Positions 11,266 through 26,200 of a DNA stretch of 64,000 nucleotides are shown piece by piece. The notes below the pieces were generated by a model. The model was given only the letters and a program-made list of their open reading frames with translations. It ran no database searches and had not been told where the DNA came from. The translations under genes were made by a program, and so were the position numbers. The first letter of the stretch is position 1. Every line of letters starts with the position of its first letter. This DNA comes from Anaspis maculata (Eukaryota; Arthropoda; Insecta; Coleoptera; Scraptiidae). The stretch covers positions 28,256,377-28,320,376 of the forward strand of contig OX421968.1 of NCBI GenBank assembly GCA_949128115.1. Direction: 5' to 3'.

Positions 11266-14200
11266 GTGAGTTACAATTTAACTTTTTTCATCTTATTTAT
11301 TTCAAATGACGGCCGTTTATTTAGGTGGAAGTGAAGCTATGCAAAGACGAGCAGCTGTACGAAATCAAATCGATGTCCGGTGATCAGTTGTTCGACGAGT
11401 TGGCCGCAGGTCCGTCGTCCGAACCGCCGCCGGCTGCGCCAGCGGAAGCCTCTACCGAGCCGGCATCGGTGGTGGACGATTTCGAATATCACGCGGAAAA
11501 CGCCGGCAAGACTTGTCTGCCGCAGCGCGCTGCTCTGTTGAAATCCATGTTAAATTTTTTGAAGAAGGCTTTACAAGACTCCACGTTCTCCGACAACATC
11601 AGACACTTGATGGAAGGGACGTTGCCGAATTCGCTCAAGAATATCATAGCCAACGCGGAATATTACGGACCTTCGCTTTTTTTACTGGCGACGGATGTCG
11701 TCACTGTTTACGTCTACCAGGAGCCGTCGTTGTTATCCGCGTTGCAGGACAACGGTCTGACTCAGGTTGTGTTGCATTCGCTTTTGGTCAAGGAAATTCC
11801 ACCAACGAGAGAAGTGCTCGGCTCGCTACCGAACGTCTTCAGCGCCTTGTGCTTGAACAACAGAGGATTGCAACTATTCATTAAATGCAAACCTTTTGAA
11901 AAGACGTTCCGTGTCTTGCTCTCCCCCGATTACCTTCCGGCGATGAGAAGACGCCGTAGTTCCGAACCCATGGCCGACACGGCTTGCAATCTAGGTAATG
12001 CCATGGACGAGCTGATGAGACACCAACCGACTTTGAAAGCGGACGCCATCAAAGCCATCATTAACCTTCTTGAAGAATTAGTCGTTCTTGGCACGGATCC
12101 GAAATACATCTGTTGGAAAGCTCACGGCAAGAACGAACTGTCGCCGGCCAGTAGCTCTAGATCTACAACAAACACTGAAGGTAAGTCACACACACTTGCC
12201 CCTGTTTTCCTGTTCCCCTAGTGTGGTGTGCCTCAATTAAATCCCACGGTTTCTGTAACATGTCCTCCTTTTAATGTTTCGTGTGAAGCGAGTAGAGGGA
12301 ATCGAAATTTACACATGTTTCTTTGTCCATTTCTTGACTAATAGAATTCGGTGCCCAAGGTTCTTCCGATGAGGAAGACGACGACGAGGAAGAAGCCTCG
12401 ACGTCATCGCAAAACGTCCAGAGCGATTCTCAAGTTCAAGAAAACAGCGAACGCACCCCTATAGCTCTCGTCGATTACATCTTGAACATAATGAAATTCA
12501 TCGACGCCATCCTAAGCAATAATTCGACCGACGATCACTGTCGCGAATTCGTGCAACAGGGCGGTTTAAAGCCGCTGTTGAAAATCCTGGGCCTGCCTAA
12601 TTTGCCCGTCAACTGTCCCGTCACGAATCCGGCCCAGGCCGTGGCCACAGTCTGCAAAAGCATCCTGAATTTGGCTCACGAAACCAGCTTGTTTAAGGAA
12701 GGTCTGGCGCAGCTCAGCGAGGTATTGGAGATACTAAGGCCGATGTACACGAAACTGGATACGCCAAGCGGTCCGAAGCTGCTGCTTGAGCTGGCGGGAG
12801 CGTCGAATGTGGAGAACGCGTTCAACAATGGCAGCGTCACACCCCTGCTGCATGCGATGGGCGCCGCGCATGGCTACATTATCATGCTGGTGCACGTTTG
12901 CCGCACAGGACAGAGCGAAATCCGAAATTTATCTCTTCAAAATTGGGGCTCCGAAGATGGCCTCAGAGTCATCAAGGGCCTGGCGGATTTGTACACGTCG
13001 CTGGTGTGGGAAAGCACGCTCCTGTTGGCGTACTGTAGCGAAGAATACATCCCGTCTGACTTTACCAGAGAGGACATTGAGAAGTTGAATGCTTTCTTTG
13101 ACAAGGTTTGTATTGATTTATTTATTTATTTATTTATTTATTTATTTTTCAATCAAGGTCCTCACGATCCTTTTTTGTATTGCCGAAATTGATGCTACGG
13201 TAGCCAAATAGCATCATAGACAAAGTTCCATAGTTCCAAATTTTTAATAGAGGCAAAAAGAAGAAAAAATTGACTTGAAAAATTGTTAGGTAGGCAATTT
13301 CCAGTCACCTCGGTCTTCTCTCTGTGATGTAATTTATTTCGCGCTGGGACTATTTTGATCCACTTGAAAACAGAGAGATAAATGCACTGTGTAGAAATGT
13401 CGTCAAGTCCCAGACGTCTGTTTGACGGTGACAGCTGTCGATTCAAAACACTTCTTTCAAACACGCAATAATTTATTGTTGCCGGATTTTGAATGCAAGC
13501 AGGCTTCATACAAGATCGTTGGTACTTACCCGTACAATGTAATTTCCACGCCAATGTTTTGTTTGGTCAAGTTGAAGTTCATGTTTTTTGTGAAAGATAC
13601 TATCATGTAATCGTACTCGCTCCTTTACTATGCTTTCGCTTATGACTATTTAAGGGGACTATTTTTAAAAAGTGAGTCACAATCAGTTATTTTTCCTAGC
13701 ATACTGTGAAATATTGCGGCATTTAATGGTAGGTACATGCGAATTTTCACGCCGCTTGTATATGTGGCAAAGTTGAAGTTATATTTTTTCTTTTTCACCT
13801 CTCAGCGAAAAAAAATTGAAATATTTTATTCAGCGACAGAAGCGATATCTCACTGAGATCAACTTTCAGTTATATCATTTGAAAGCTGTTAAAAAATTCT
13901 ATCCCAAATAGGTCAAAGTTTATCACCTATTATGTCATTGTCAAAAGTCAGAACCTGTCAAAGCCCAAACTTCATTAACTCGTTAACTCGAGAGAAGTAC
14001 CTAACGGATTTCAACCAAATTTGGTTTGTGGCAAGAGTAATCACCAGAGACTCGATAGAACATGAAAAGCGCTTGTAAAAATTAGGCATGCAACTTGAAA
14101 AAAAAAGAATTTTCAGCGAAAAACATGTAAAAACTGTCGTCATTTCTGCCGCGGGATCACTCATCGTGGGCATCTGTCCCTATTAATTTTTAAAGTGGGC

Positions 14201-17200
14201 GTTGCCAATTTTGAAATGTTCCACAATTTTAAGAAACTTTTTTTTTTTTTTTTTTGAAGAATACTTCGAGACTTGAGTTGACTTTTATGGAACCTATCCT
14301 TTCGTTTTTCGCCACAAACATTTGAAGATGCCTTTGTCATTAACTTTATACGTCTTTCCACGGACTAAGTGTGGTAGGGAAATTTGCCAAAGCTGTTGTC
14401 ATTTTCGACCATTTCTTGAATTTGTGCAAGACAATTTCAAACCGATTGGAGGCTCGCTGATAAAGCTATCCCACCCGATGAGAACTTATTATCTCTTTGT
14501 AATAAAATCAATCTTCAGATTTTTTCACGCGTCCCTTAGTACTGGGGCATCTGCTACCATGCGGTGATGCTCCGGGAAGAGGGATGAAACAAAAAAGCCA
14601 TCGAAAATAAAAACCACACTGAAAATCCCCGACTGTTTGTTCCACACATTGTATCTCGTTGTTTATAAACTGCTCAACAATGAAAGTGTTACAAAGCAAA
14701 AATTCACCCAATTTTGAACCGCTGTAACTTTTAATTGGCACAAACGATTCTGATTCTGTTTCAAGTACTGAAGAGCCCAATCTTTTGGCCATCTTTCTTG
14801 TCAATATGGAATCCATAGAGCCCCTCATAAAATTTCTACAGGGTGATGAACAGAGCAGTGCAAAATTGATGAAAGTTCAACATACTCCCGTTTTCGTTGA
14901 AAAATTTTTTCGGGAGTATCAACACCAAATTTATGAAGAGTGCAACTGCAACTGTGTCGCTTACAATTCTCGGATATCTCTAGTCATTCTCGCAGCATTC
15001 AAGATGGAATGTCACGCGGACAGTTTTTCCACTTCACTGGACCGGCGCGCAACTTTGACCGCGATTAACGCTTTAACTGGAGAAGTTTGACATATGCTCC
15101 CGGGGACTTTTCTGTAGATTATTGAATTCCCTACAACTTTGTCCCCGACAGTTTTCACACATCTATCACTGTTCTCTCACTGTTTTAGAAGAAAAATCGC
15201 GGCGCATGTTTTTCAATTTTATCCATTTTTTCCATGGTTCCCGGGGTGGTTGGAAATGAAACTTTGGTTTTTCTAATTCAGTTTTTCCATTCTCTACATT
15301 GCCATATTTTTTTCATCAAGCCCTCAGTTAGTTCCAACTTCAGCATAAAAATCGCTTCATTTTACTGGACTCCTGAGCGCCGAATCAGCTTGCGTGGCTC
15401 GCTTAAAAAATTTATTCAGTGGGTTTTTGGGCGATGTCCATTCAGGCGACCTTTATTCATCGATTCAGAAAATTTCAGAGAGCAATATATAAAAAAATTG
15501 GGAAAATCGAAGATGGACCATTTTTCAGTATACCGTTTTCTTTTCGGAAAAGTGACTTTCCATACTTTTTTCAACATCTGTCAAAAAAAGAGTGCAATGT
15601 CTAAAATTCCTCATCTTTTGTGGTTGAATCAAAACAAAAATATCCAAGATCGGACATTGGACTGAAGAGCTATGATTTTTCTCAAAGTAGAATTTGAGAA
15701 AAAAATTGAATTTGGAAAAATTGTAATTCCGAAAAAAAAAATGTAAAAAAAAACCGGCGAATACGGGTCGACTTATTTTCATGTCTCTACAACATATCCA
15801 AAATTTATGGAAATCGGTCACCATGAGTGCAGAAAGTGATCGTTTTGGCATGGAATGACCCATATCTTCTAGATGAGTAGGGGTACACCCACTGACGGTA
15901 CACCCATATTTCTTTTTTTTTTTTAATTTCAATCGGACACATTATTGGCCATTTGAGAATGATGTGCAAGTTTCTCACAAATTCACTTTTTAGTGGTGGT
16001 GGTGGGGGGGCTAAGTTTGACGTTTTTCATGTTAGATTTTTTTGTACTTGTCATCGTTGAAATGTCAAACAGAATGTAAGCTACCACTTATGCAACAAAA
16101 GACCAACTAAAGTTTCCTCAGGAAATTTGGACTTCGTGGAAGAAAAATATCGGAAGTGAACTTGAAATTGATCATGTGAAAATGACAATATACACTCATG
16201 TTGACATTTTTCATTCATTCATTCATTCATTCATATATTTATTTCCGTACAGATTGAAAATCCAGTTACCTGCACAGAAAATAAAGGTGTATAAACCGTT
16301 GAACATAACATAGACATCAAGACGATGTAGTTAATATTTGGAAATGACTTTTAAAAAAGGTTAAATTCACGTCGTGTATATCCAATCGAGTGGATTCTTT
16401 CTTTGTCAACAATTGGTTGATAGTTTGACAACTTCTGTATATCGGGGAAGCATGCAGAATATTCGTTCTGGCGACCGGAACTTGGAAGGGAGCTGCATGC
16501 CTCGACTCAAGACGTGGTACACGAAACCTGATGCATTTTAGCAAAGTGGGAGCGTCTACAACATTTTTGCATAAGTTGTACAAAATGATGGCATCAAACA
16601 TATCACGCCGCTGTGGCAGATAATCGAAACCGAACATCTCCAGGAGCTGGTCGTGCGGATGGCCCCTCTCAGGATAGACTCCAGTCAGTGTGACAAAGTG
16701 GACAAATTTGAGGAATTTTCTTTGGATGGACTCTAATTATTGATTGGCGTATTTCTCGTAGTGTGGAGACCATTATAATGGAGCATACTCTAGTTTCGTC
16801 TCACGAGGGTCTTGTACAGGGCGGTCAATGCGGTACCTGAAAATTCACGGCAATTTCTATATGTATTGAAGCCCACCGTCCCAGACGCAGCGGCAGTGGT
16901 TGTATCCATGTGTCTCACGAACGATAGTGTGGAGTCAAAGAGCACATCAAAATCCCTGACCTCAGTGCACCGTCGCAATTCTTCGGAACCAAATCTGTAT
17001 TTGTAATGTATGGGATTTCTTGCTCTGCTGTATGTTACTAGACTACATTTGACGATGTTCAAGGAGAGGTTGTTGGTCAAGCACCACTTCATCAAAGAGT
17101 CAAGATCGGCTTGAAGTAGGCCACAGTCACCATCAGATTCAATACCTCGAAATATCTTAAAATCATCCGCAAACAGCAGAATCTGGCTCTCTGCATTTCA

Positions 17201-20200
17201 ACGATGACAAGCACAAAAAAATCCGACATGACAAACGTCAAGATTACCCACCACCACTTAAAAAAGGTATGAATGTGAGAAACTTGCACATCATGTTTGA
17301 ATGAGCAATATTATGTGTCCGATTGAAACCAAAACAAAAGAATTACGGTTCTACCCCTACTCGTCTGGGAACTATCACTTTTGGAAGTTTCAAGTGAATC
17401 GGGCAGTAATAAAGTCACCCATGATGGGACTAATTGGTAACCATGGGAACCTTGATGCAACGGACGGTTACCAACCTTGCATTTTCAAGCACTCTGAGCT
17501 CAATAAGTGGCGATGTGATGTCGCGGCACGCTCAATTGGCCATCTTGCTCAAAGAGGTCCACGGATTCACCTCTTCTAGGGGCCAATGGAATCAAATTTT
17601 CCCATAGTACAATAGTTGATACAGCCATTGTGTACGTTCCTAAAAATTTTCAACGGAAAATACAAATTTCAGAAAAAAATCAAGAAGTCTTTGAAAAATC
17701 AAAATACGATCAAAAGTTGAAAACCGTTCCGAGATATTGACGGCAGCTTTCCATAACTGACAAGGAAAAAATTTGCAATTTTTTCAAAAAGAAATGCACG
17801 GCTTCAAAAACCAACTCTTTTGTCACCCCTTGTCACCCCTTTCTTTGACATCTTGTACCGAGCGTTCATAAATTAAATGGGTCAAGGGTGCCTATGAGTT
17901 AAAAAACATCTGTCGGAACTAGCATCGTTCATTTGATGTCTGTAATTTTTTGGTTATCGTAATTTGTCAAACCAGTCGCAGTTTTCGTTTTCGAAACATT
18001 TTAAATGTGGTTTTCACGGCAGGGCACAAAACCTACATGATCGAGGAGTATTTTCGAACTTGAGGTATCCTCGTGCACTTATGGCAGATCAGAGATCAAT
18101 AATATGGGACGTAACTTGTCAAAGTTTGACAAATTTATTACAAAAGGATTATGCTAGTTTCGACAGACGTTTTTGAATCCACAGGCACCCTTGACCCATT
18201 TAATTTATGAACTCTCGGTATATGATGCACAAAGTTGTTTAATTGCTTCGATAGCTCAATGGGTCGAAAGGAGAAAGAAACGTACAATCTGCCTTTCAAC
18301 ACGTTTATTTAGTTTTTGAATGGACATGTAGCCACGACGGCGAAAGCAAAGAGAATGACGGTTACAAGAGTACAAGAAATCATTGAGAGGGTGGGTTACC
18401 CCCTCCAACCACCGGCAGGTAGATGGGCCGGTTTCTCCCAAATAAATATAGCCGATCGTGTCTAACACTTAAACTGTCTACATGCATTTACATACCGCCC
18501 GCCTTGAAGAGACTAGGCTTCAAAACAATCAAAGTTATTGAACAAACATGAAAGGTATCTAATAATGATATTTAAAAAAAAAAAACAAGAACCAATATAC
18601 CACGAATATGTGTCACTTGAGATACTCATTAGGAACTTAAATAACCACGAATATCAAAATAATAAGAAATAACTTATATATAATACACTCTTAGTGGATT
18701 TATAAATCATACACAATAGATTCAGCGCAGGTTACGAATCAAACAATAGCGTCATATTTTGATAATACAGTCTTCTTAAAGTATTGGGCTTAATCTTCAT
18801 TGTTTATTGGTAACACGCATAGGTTGTGAATTGATCTTTTTATAGTGCCGTTTGGCAGTTTCACTAGCACTACACGCACTCGGTCGTCATCGCCAGGATA
18901 AAGTTTGATCACACGTCCTAACTTCCAACACAATGGGGGTTGGTTGTCGTCGACGACGAGTACTAGAGCACCTTCAGTCAGCGCTGTAGAAGAGCCCTTG
19001 CGCCACTTGGTTTTCTGTTGGAGCTGATGTAAATATTCTCGGGTGTAGCGCCTCCAGAACATTTGGCGAATTTGTTCAACCCTTTGCCATCGACTTAGGC
19101 GATTTTCCTTGACGTCCGTCAAGTCTGGATCAGGAAAGGATGTCAGCGGTTGCCCAACAAGAAAATGGCCTGGGGTCAGAGCTTCGAAGTCGTTTGGGTC
19201 CGAAGTCAACGGCGTAATGGGCCGCGAATTCAGAATTGCTTCAATGCGAGCTAGCAGCGTAATAAGTTCGTCGAAAATTAATAGCGTTGACCCCATAATG
19301 CGTTTCAAGTGATGTTTGACAGATTTTACATTTACTTCCCATAACCCACCCATATGAGGCGATCGCGGCGGAATAAAGTGCCACTGCACTCCTTGATTGA
19401 CCAAGCCGTCGGTTACGGTTTGGAATTCTGTCGATCGAAACAATTCTGCAAATCTGTCAAGTTCGTTCTTGCAGCCCTGGAAATTTGTTGCATTGTCCGA
19501 GTACAGGTGAGCAACGTGCCCACGTCTGCTGATGAAACGCTTAAGAGCATTGAGAAAGGCTTCCGCGGTTAGGTCTGACACAAGCTCGAGATGTACCGCT
19601 TTGGAGGAGAAGCACACGAACACTGCTACATATGCCTTAACGGCTCGTTTTCCGCGACCACGCGACTCTTTCACTAGTACAGGACCTAAGTAATCCACAC
19701 CGGATATTATAAAAGGTCGATTGGGTTGCACCCTATGCTGAGGTAGGTTGCCCATTATCTCATGGGCAAAAATGGGTTTTGCGCGGAAACAAATTACACA
19801 TTGATGAATGACTTTGCGGATCGCACTTCGCGGCGAAATTATCCAAAATTTCTGACGCAAATGTGCCAGGGTGCCTTGTGTACCGGCATGTAATTGCAAC
19901 TGATGTGCTTGTTGTATTATCAGCTTGCTGATATGGTGATTTTTTGGCAACAGCAAGGGATGTTTTGCCTCGTAATTAATAGGAGCGTTTTTTAGGCGGC
20001 CTCCTACGCGAAGCAATTCCTTGTCATCCAAAAATGGCGACAAAGACAACAGGCTGGAGTTCACAGCCACTGAATTGGATTTTTTCAAGGCTATCAAATC
20101 ATCAGCAAATGCATCACCTTGTGTACGTTTAATGATATAAGGGTAGCAGTTTGGATCTCTTTACAAGTTAGTGGACCCGTATTCCTGAGTTTGGATTTTG

Positions 20201-23200
20201 CGTTATGCAAGAATCTAAGGCACCATGCTAAAATTCTTTGCATTTTCGTGAAAGAAGAATATTGAGTGAGAAATTTCCACTCAGGGAGTTTGATTTGCGC
20301 GACAGTCATTGATATGACACGCTTTTCAGGATCCGGTGTTAATTCGTGATGTGTTATATGTGGATGTTTGGGCCACTCCTCAAGGTTTTCATCCAAAAAT
20401 GATGGGCCATTCCACCAGATTTTTGCGTTGATCAGTTCACGAGGGGAAGCCCCGCGACTCAAAATATCCGCAGAGTTCGCATTTGATGGAACATATTTCC
20501 ATTCACTGACGCTTGTTAGGTTTCGAATTTCAGCTATTCTATTAGCCACGAACGTTTTGTAGCCACTCGGGCCTGCCTTAATCCAGGCTAGCACAATGGT
20601 GCTGTCAGAAAATAGAAATCTTCTAGATATCGTCATATCCATTGACTTTTGAACATTACGAGCTAGACGCGCTAGCAGTAATGCCCCGCTCAATTCTAGT
20701 CGCGGTATTGTTGTGATCTTTAGTGGAGCCACCCTTGATTTCGCACAAAGAATCTGAGAATGATAACTTCCGTTCGAAGTCGTTCGCAGGAAAACAACAG
20801 CACCGTAACCGTCTTGTGAGGCGTCTGAGAAGCCGATGATTTCCACTGATTCGTATGGATGTTTTATGATCAAACGCGGAATCCGAATTTGTGTCAAAAG
20901 GGGTAACTCTTGCAACATTGAGTTCCATGATGAATGTAAGTCAGAGGGAAGTTCTTCATCCCATCCGATCTTGCTTGCCCACAGCCTTTGTAGGATGACC
21001 TTCGCTTTGATCAATAATGGTGATATCAAACAAAGGGGGTCGTAAATTCGTGCTATGGTGGACAGAATTGTCCGTTTGGTAATGTTTTTTGTACTTGGGG
21101 GTTTGGAATTATATTGCAAGGTATCCTCGCTTGGGTTCCAAACTAAGCCCAGTACTCTTTGGATTTGATCCTTTTCTAACTGAACGTCTTCCGGGTTAAC
21201 GGCGGATTCGGGTAAAATCGCATCGTTATTCGAGGCCCACTTTCGAAGTACGAAACCTCCTTGTGCTAAGATAGCAGTTATTTGCTCACGCAGGGTAATT
21301 AACCCTTTCACATCGTTTGCACCTGTCAACAAATCGTCCATGTACATGTCGTTTATTATTGTTTCACAAGCTTCCGGGAATTTAGATTGATTTAACAATG
21401 CCAATTCTTTCAGGCACCTTGTAGCAATGAAACTGGCTGGTTTCGTGCCATAGGTCAAGGTGATAAGTCGGTAGTGTTCAATTTCATTCCCAGGATTATC
21501 GCGCCAAACTATCCGTTGATAATCGGTGTCGTCTGGGTGGATTTTGATCTGGCGGTACATTTTTTCTATATCACCGTTTAGTACAAAAGCGTGCAGCCTA
21601 AACTTGACTAGAATAGTCCATAATTCATTTTGAATTACTGGGCCGCCCATTAATTGCTCATTTAGAGTAGTATGGTTCGAAGTGGGAAAGGAAGCATTGA
21701 AGACCACGCGAAGCTTAGTTGTTGTTGACGATTCTTTTATGACAGGGTGATGTGGCAAATAGTTAGATTTAGTGCATGTTATCTCCTGGGTAGGAACTAC
21801 CTCCATGTGAGATAACGAGCGGTATTCTTTCATGAATCCGCAGTAAGACGCTTTCAACGTCGGATCCTTTTGTAGTTTTTGTTCCAGCGAGGTAAAGCAC
21901 CTTATCGCTGAATTCTGAGATTCCCCTAAATTGGGGTCTTGTTTGAAAGGCAGCCGTGCAATAAACCGACCATCAACGTCTCGGCTGGTTGTTTTGGCAA
22001 AGAAATTTTCGCAAGCCCGTTGTTCCGAGGAGAGAATGGCTTCCGGTTTTACTAGGCATTCGTCCAGTTCCCAGAATTTCTGAAGACTGTTATCGATTTG
22101 CTCCATTGTCAGACAATGGTTGGTTATGGTTTGTTTATTATCGGAACCCGTCTGAAGCATGCCGCCGATAATAAATCCCAATTTTGTGTTTTGAAAGCGA
22201 GGGTGCTCCTTGTTTATTTCTATGTGAACGTCGCATAGAAAGTCCCAAAATGCCGCGGAACCGATTAGCAAATCTACCGGTCGCGATTTATAATACTCCT
22301 CGTCAGCGAGTTTTATGTGAGATGGAACGGTTATCAATTCCCGACTGAAGGAGGAAAGCGGTATGTTTTCCGTTATTTTCTCAGTCACCAGACACCGAAG
22401 ATTTTGCGAAAATCGATTGACCTTGGAATGAATCCTTACATTGACTGCTTGATTGATTTGCATTTGGACCTTGCTTATGCCCGCTACGGTTACATTAGTT
22501 TTCTCGGGCTTGAGTCCTAATTTCTTACATAAGTTGTTACTTATGAAATTAGCCATCGAGCCTCCGTTGAGAAGTGCTCGTGCCTCGTGGAAATTTCCAG
22601 TGGCATCCTTTATGTTTACAACTGCCGTTGATAACATGACAATGCCCGAACCCTTTGTTACCTGACTGGCAAGACTGATTTCGGGTTCAGGTGCGATTTC
22701 GGTCTGTGGTTTCGTTTCTTGAACGCGATTTTGATGAATCAAAGAATTGTGTGACTGATGGCAATATCGACAACTGAATTTTGATCGACACTGCCCGGCT
22801 TGGTGATTAGCCTTTAGGCAATTTTCGCATAGTTTTAGATTTTTGACCTTTGTCAAGCGCGTGTCGATGGACATTTTTGCGAATGTAGAACATTGATAGA
22901 TCATGTGATCCTTGCCGTTGCATATAACACATGGCCTTTGATTGATTACTACGCCGCTTATGGCTTTGTTTTTAGTGATCGTAAATGGTCTTTGCCGAGT
23001 TTTGTCCATTGACGCGACCGTCAGACACCGCTTGTCCAAGAAGTCGATAAATTCTTGAAAGGTCGGAATTTCTGAATTTAGAGTACCCTGCCACTCCTTT
23101 TCGGAATTATAATCTAATTTTCCCTTGAGTAATGGGACCAATATGCCATCCCAATGCTCGACAGGTACCTTTAATGATTTAAGCGATTCTATATTGGAAC

Positions 23201-26200
23201 GCGTGGTGTCAACAAGTTGTCTCAATGATTCATATGAACCCTTTGAGACAGGCTCGGCCTTGATGATTGACATCACGTGATCCTCCACAATTAATCGCGT
23301 GTGCTTAAATCTTTTTCGCAGAATTGTCCATGCTGCGTCATAATTTGCATCTGAGATAGCAAGGCTTTCTATAGCTCGCGAGGCTTCCCCTCGGAGGCAT
23401 GATTTTAGGTAATGTAGCTTATCACTTTTTGCGATTTGGCCGTTTTTCCCTACGAGGGATTCGAAGGCATTTTCAAAGGAAGACCATTCCCGGAACTCGC
23501 CAGAAAATGGCTTCATATTTATTTTTGGCAAATTAAGAGTGGCGGAAACAAGAGGGTTTGGCTGTAGATTACTTGATCCTGTACTATTAGAGGATTGAGT
23601 GAGATTTGGTGGCTTCAAAAACTTGTTTATGGCCGTAATGACGTCATATATTGAATTTTCGAACTGTTCGCGAGTTTGTTCGTGTACTCCTTCGTCCGCC
23701 TGTTCTTGCAGTAACTCGATTTGAACTTGCAACTCCTCAAATTCGTCTTGAATACCCTTAAGCGCCTCGCGGCGAGTACGTAAAAGCTCGAAATCACCGG
23801 TAGCCGAATCAAACTCACTAACAAATTTCGCTTGCCGCGTTAGCTTACCCTTTACAGCCCCACGCGCTGCTATTAATTTAGTCAACTGGCTCATTTCGCT
23901 GTTCACTCTAATTGCTACAATTAAGAATTGGAGGACTTACAGACCGAACCGATGCTGGCTTCTGGCTACCTCGCTGCTGATGTTGCCTTGGATGCTGGAT
24001 TTTCTGGCTGCTATTGTCCAATGGTTGATCCTGGCACTTGTTGTGGTTTTTTGTTGACGATTCCGGAGCCTTTACCCACGGGGTGGCCGGAGCACCATCA
24101 CATTTGTGTTTTAATGTCACTTTTTCTGTTAACTTCACTTTTCGCGCTTTAGTGGCCAATCCGCGTTGGAAGGACCAATGTTTAATTGCTTCGATAGCTC
24201 AATGGGTCGAAAGGAGAAAGAAACGTACAATCTGCCTTTCAACACGTTTATTTAGTTTTTGAATGGACATGTAGCCACGACGGCGAAAGCAAAGAGAATG
24301 ACGGTTACAAGAGTACAAGAAATCATTGAGAGGGTGGGTTACCCCCTCCAACCACCGGCAGGTAGATGGGCCGGTTTCTCCCAAATAAATATAGCCGATC
24401 GTGTCTAACACTTTAACTGTCTACATGCATTTACAAAGTCAATTATGATAAGGACGGAGTTGAATTGGTGAAATACGGCGTTGCGGAATCAATCGCTGTG
24501 GCTTATTCCTTGACAGAAATTTACCATTCAGGTCTCTTTCGAAAGCTACAAGGATGTACTTTAGTTTGAGCCCATTGGCATTTCCAAAATCCAAAAAAAA
24601 TTCGGAAATTTTTAAATTTGAAAAAAAAAATTGATTTTGGAATAGCCAATGGGCTCAAACCAAAGTACATCCTTGTAGCGTTCGAAAGAGACTTGAATGG
24701 TAAATTTCTGTCAATGAATAAGCCGACAGCAATTGATTTCGCATCGCCTTATTTCACCAATTCAACTCCGTCCTTAATGCTGGCCTCTAGAATTACACTG
24801 TTGTATGCGCCATTTGCACAGTTTTTGCTTTTTGATTGTCACAAGATTAAATGTGCATGAATCATTACTTTTTTGCTTTTGGTATCAAATTACTGTCAAC
24901 ACTTGGGGCAGTATTTTTTTATGCATTAGTTTTGGTCTACGGAAATGCAACCTCGTAACGGCGCGCGGAACTTTCGTTCGAAATACACATATAACAGTGT
25001 AATTCTGAGCCAACGATCAGTCTATATAGCGTCTTGCAGCCAAAGGTAAGCTCTATCAGGGGTCATCAACTTTTTCCAAATCGGATATTTTTTCCCAGAG
25101 ATATCCTCACTTGAAATTGGAGCAAATTTTGGCATATCCTCAACTTATTACGAGCAGTTTATTTCGATCCACAGGGGATAAAAGTCGTAACTGGCCATCG
25201 ACTACGTAGTGGTTATGCCAGTGATGAAGAAGGAAAGGCTAGATTTATAAATGGAAACAACATGTCACGCATTGCCGTCAAACATCTCCAGCCGGGACAC
25301 AGCTATTACAAAATGAATGGGCGTTTATGCAACGAATCGTGGAAAATAATGGCAACCTTTTTCATCCGCTGAAAAGTACTATCTGCTCATCTTTTTTCGA
25401 AGCTTTGGTTGGTTGTAAAATGAGCGAGATCGAGGCTGATATTTTCCATCTTCTAGTAATGGCAGAATTGGGGTAAGAGATCCTGTGGAGATATCACAAA
25501 TTTCGTTTCAGACATCGAAAGATGGAAGCTCAGAAATAGTTGGTGCGATTCAAACTAAAGAGTAGTTCACCGTTCCTAAACGCAAAGCGAAGCTGCAGGA
25601 GACAAAGGGTATCATCAAACAGACTGAAAGTATCGCCTTGGCTGAAAATATGAACTTGACAATACGCTACCGAAAATCACCTGTTGATGTGCCCACAACT
25701 TGTGAAACTCTTGACTGTTGACCATGCTCTGTTTTCAATACGGAGGTCTGATAATGAAGAGACACAATGAGGTCAAGGACGTTCTAGGAAACATGATGGA
25801 TACAGCTAGGGGCAATTGTACTAGAGAGCCAAATCCTTGAAAAAGACTCAACATCGAATCAACTCTCTCCAGGGTGATCTTGCATGCTGTGATGTTTGGT
25901 AGCCAAAGATGGAAGCCGTCTTTGATGTACGCATTATAAATGCAGACGCTTCATCCTGCTACCATGAAAATCGACGCAGCCTAGTCTTTGCAAAAGGATG
26001 TCGCGGAAACGATGGAGGTCATTGAGGGGAGAGTTTTCACATGGGGCTGGACTTCCGATTTCAAGTTTTATATCTGGACCATTCCACAGTCCTATCTTTT
26101 TATACAATATACAATACAATAACGTTTATTTGTCTTCACCAAAGGTAGGTATACAAAACTGAAATAAAACATTTAAAAAATACGGAGACACTTGCAATAT

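Larger units (their letters stand above)
18236..24435 (-). mobile_element. BEL/Pao LTR retrotransposon, full length, recent
   Basis: A 6.2-kb element antisense to HUWE1. Two 257-bp LTRs (18236-18492 and 24179-24435) start TG and end CA and differ at one base. The flanks AAGT (18232-18235 and 24436-24439) are a 4-bp target duplication, extendable to AAAGT if the last LTR base is counted. Reading on the minus strand, the order is 5' LTR, primer-binding site, Gag with zinc knuckle, aspartic protease, reverse transcriptase, RNase H and integrase, then the 3' LTR. That order with a DUF1759/DUF1758-type Gag-protease marks BEL/Pao. Pol is broken by a frameshift near 20125-20146 and the protease motif is altered, so this copy is probably not autonomous despite its youth. 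Confidence 0.95.

Noticed and set aside
23908..24159. 83-codon frame between the BEL/Pao 5' LTR and gag
   Set aside because: It begins at TTG with no ATG, covers the leader just after the primer-binding site, and has no recognisable domain.
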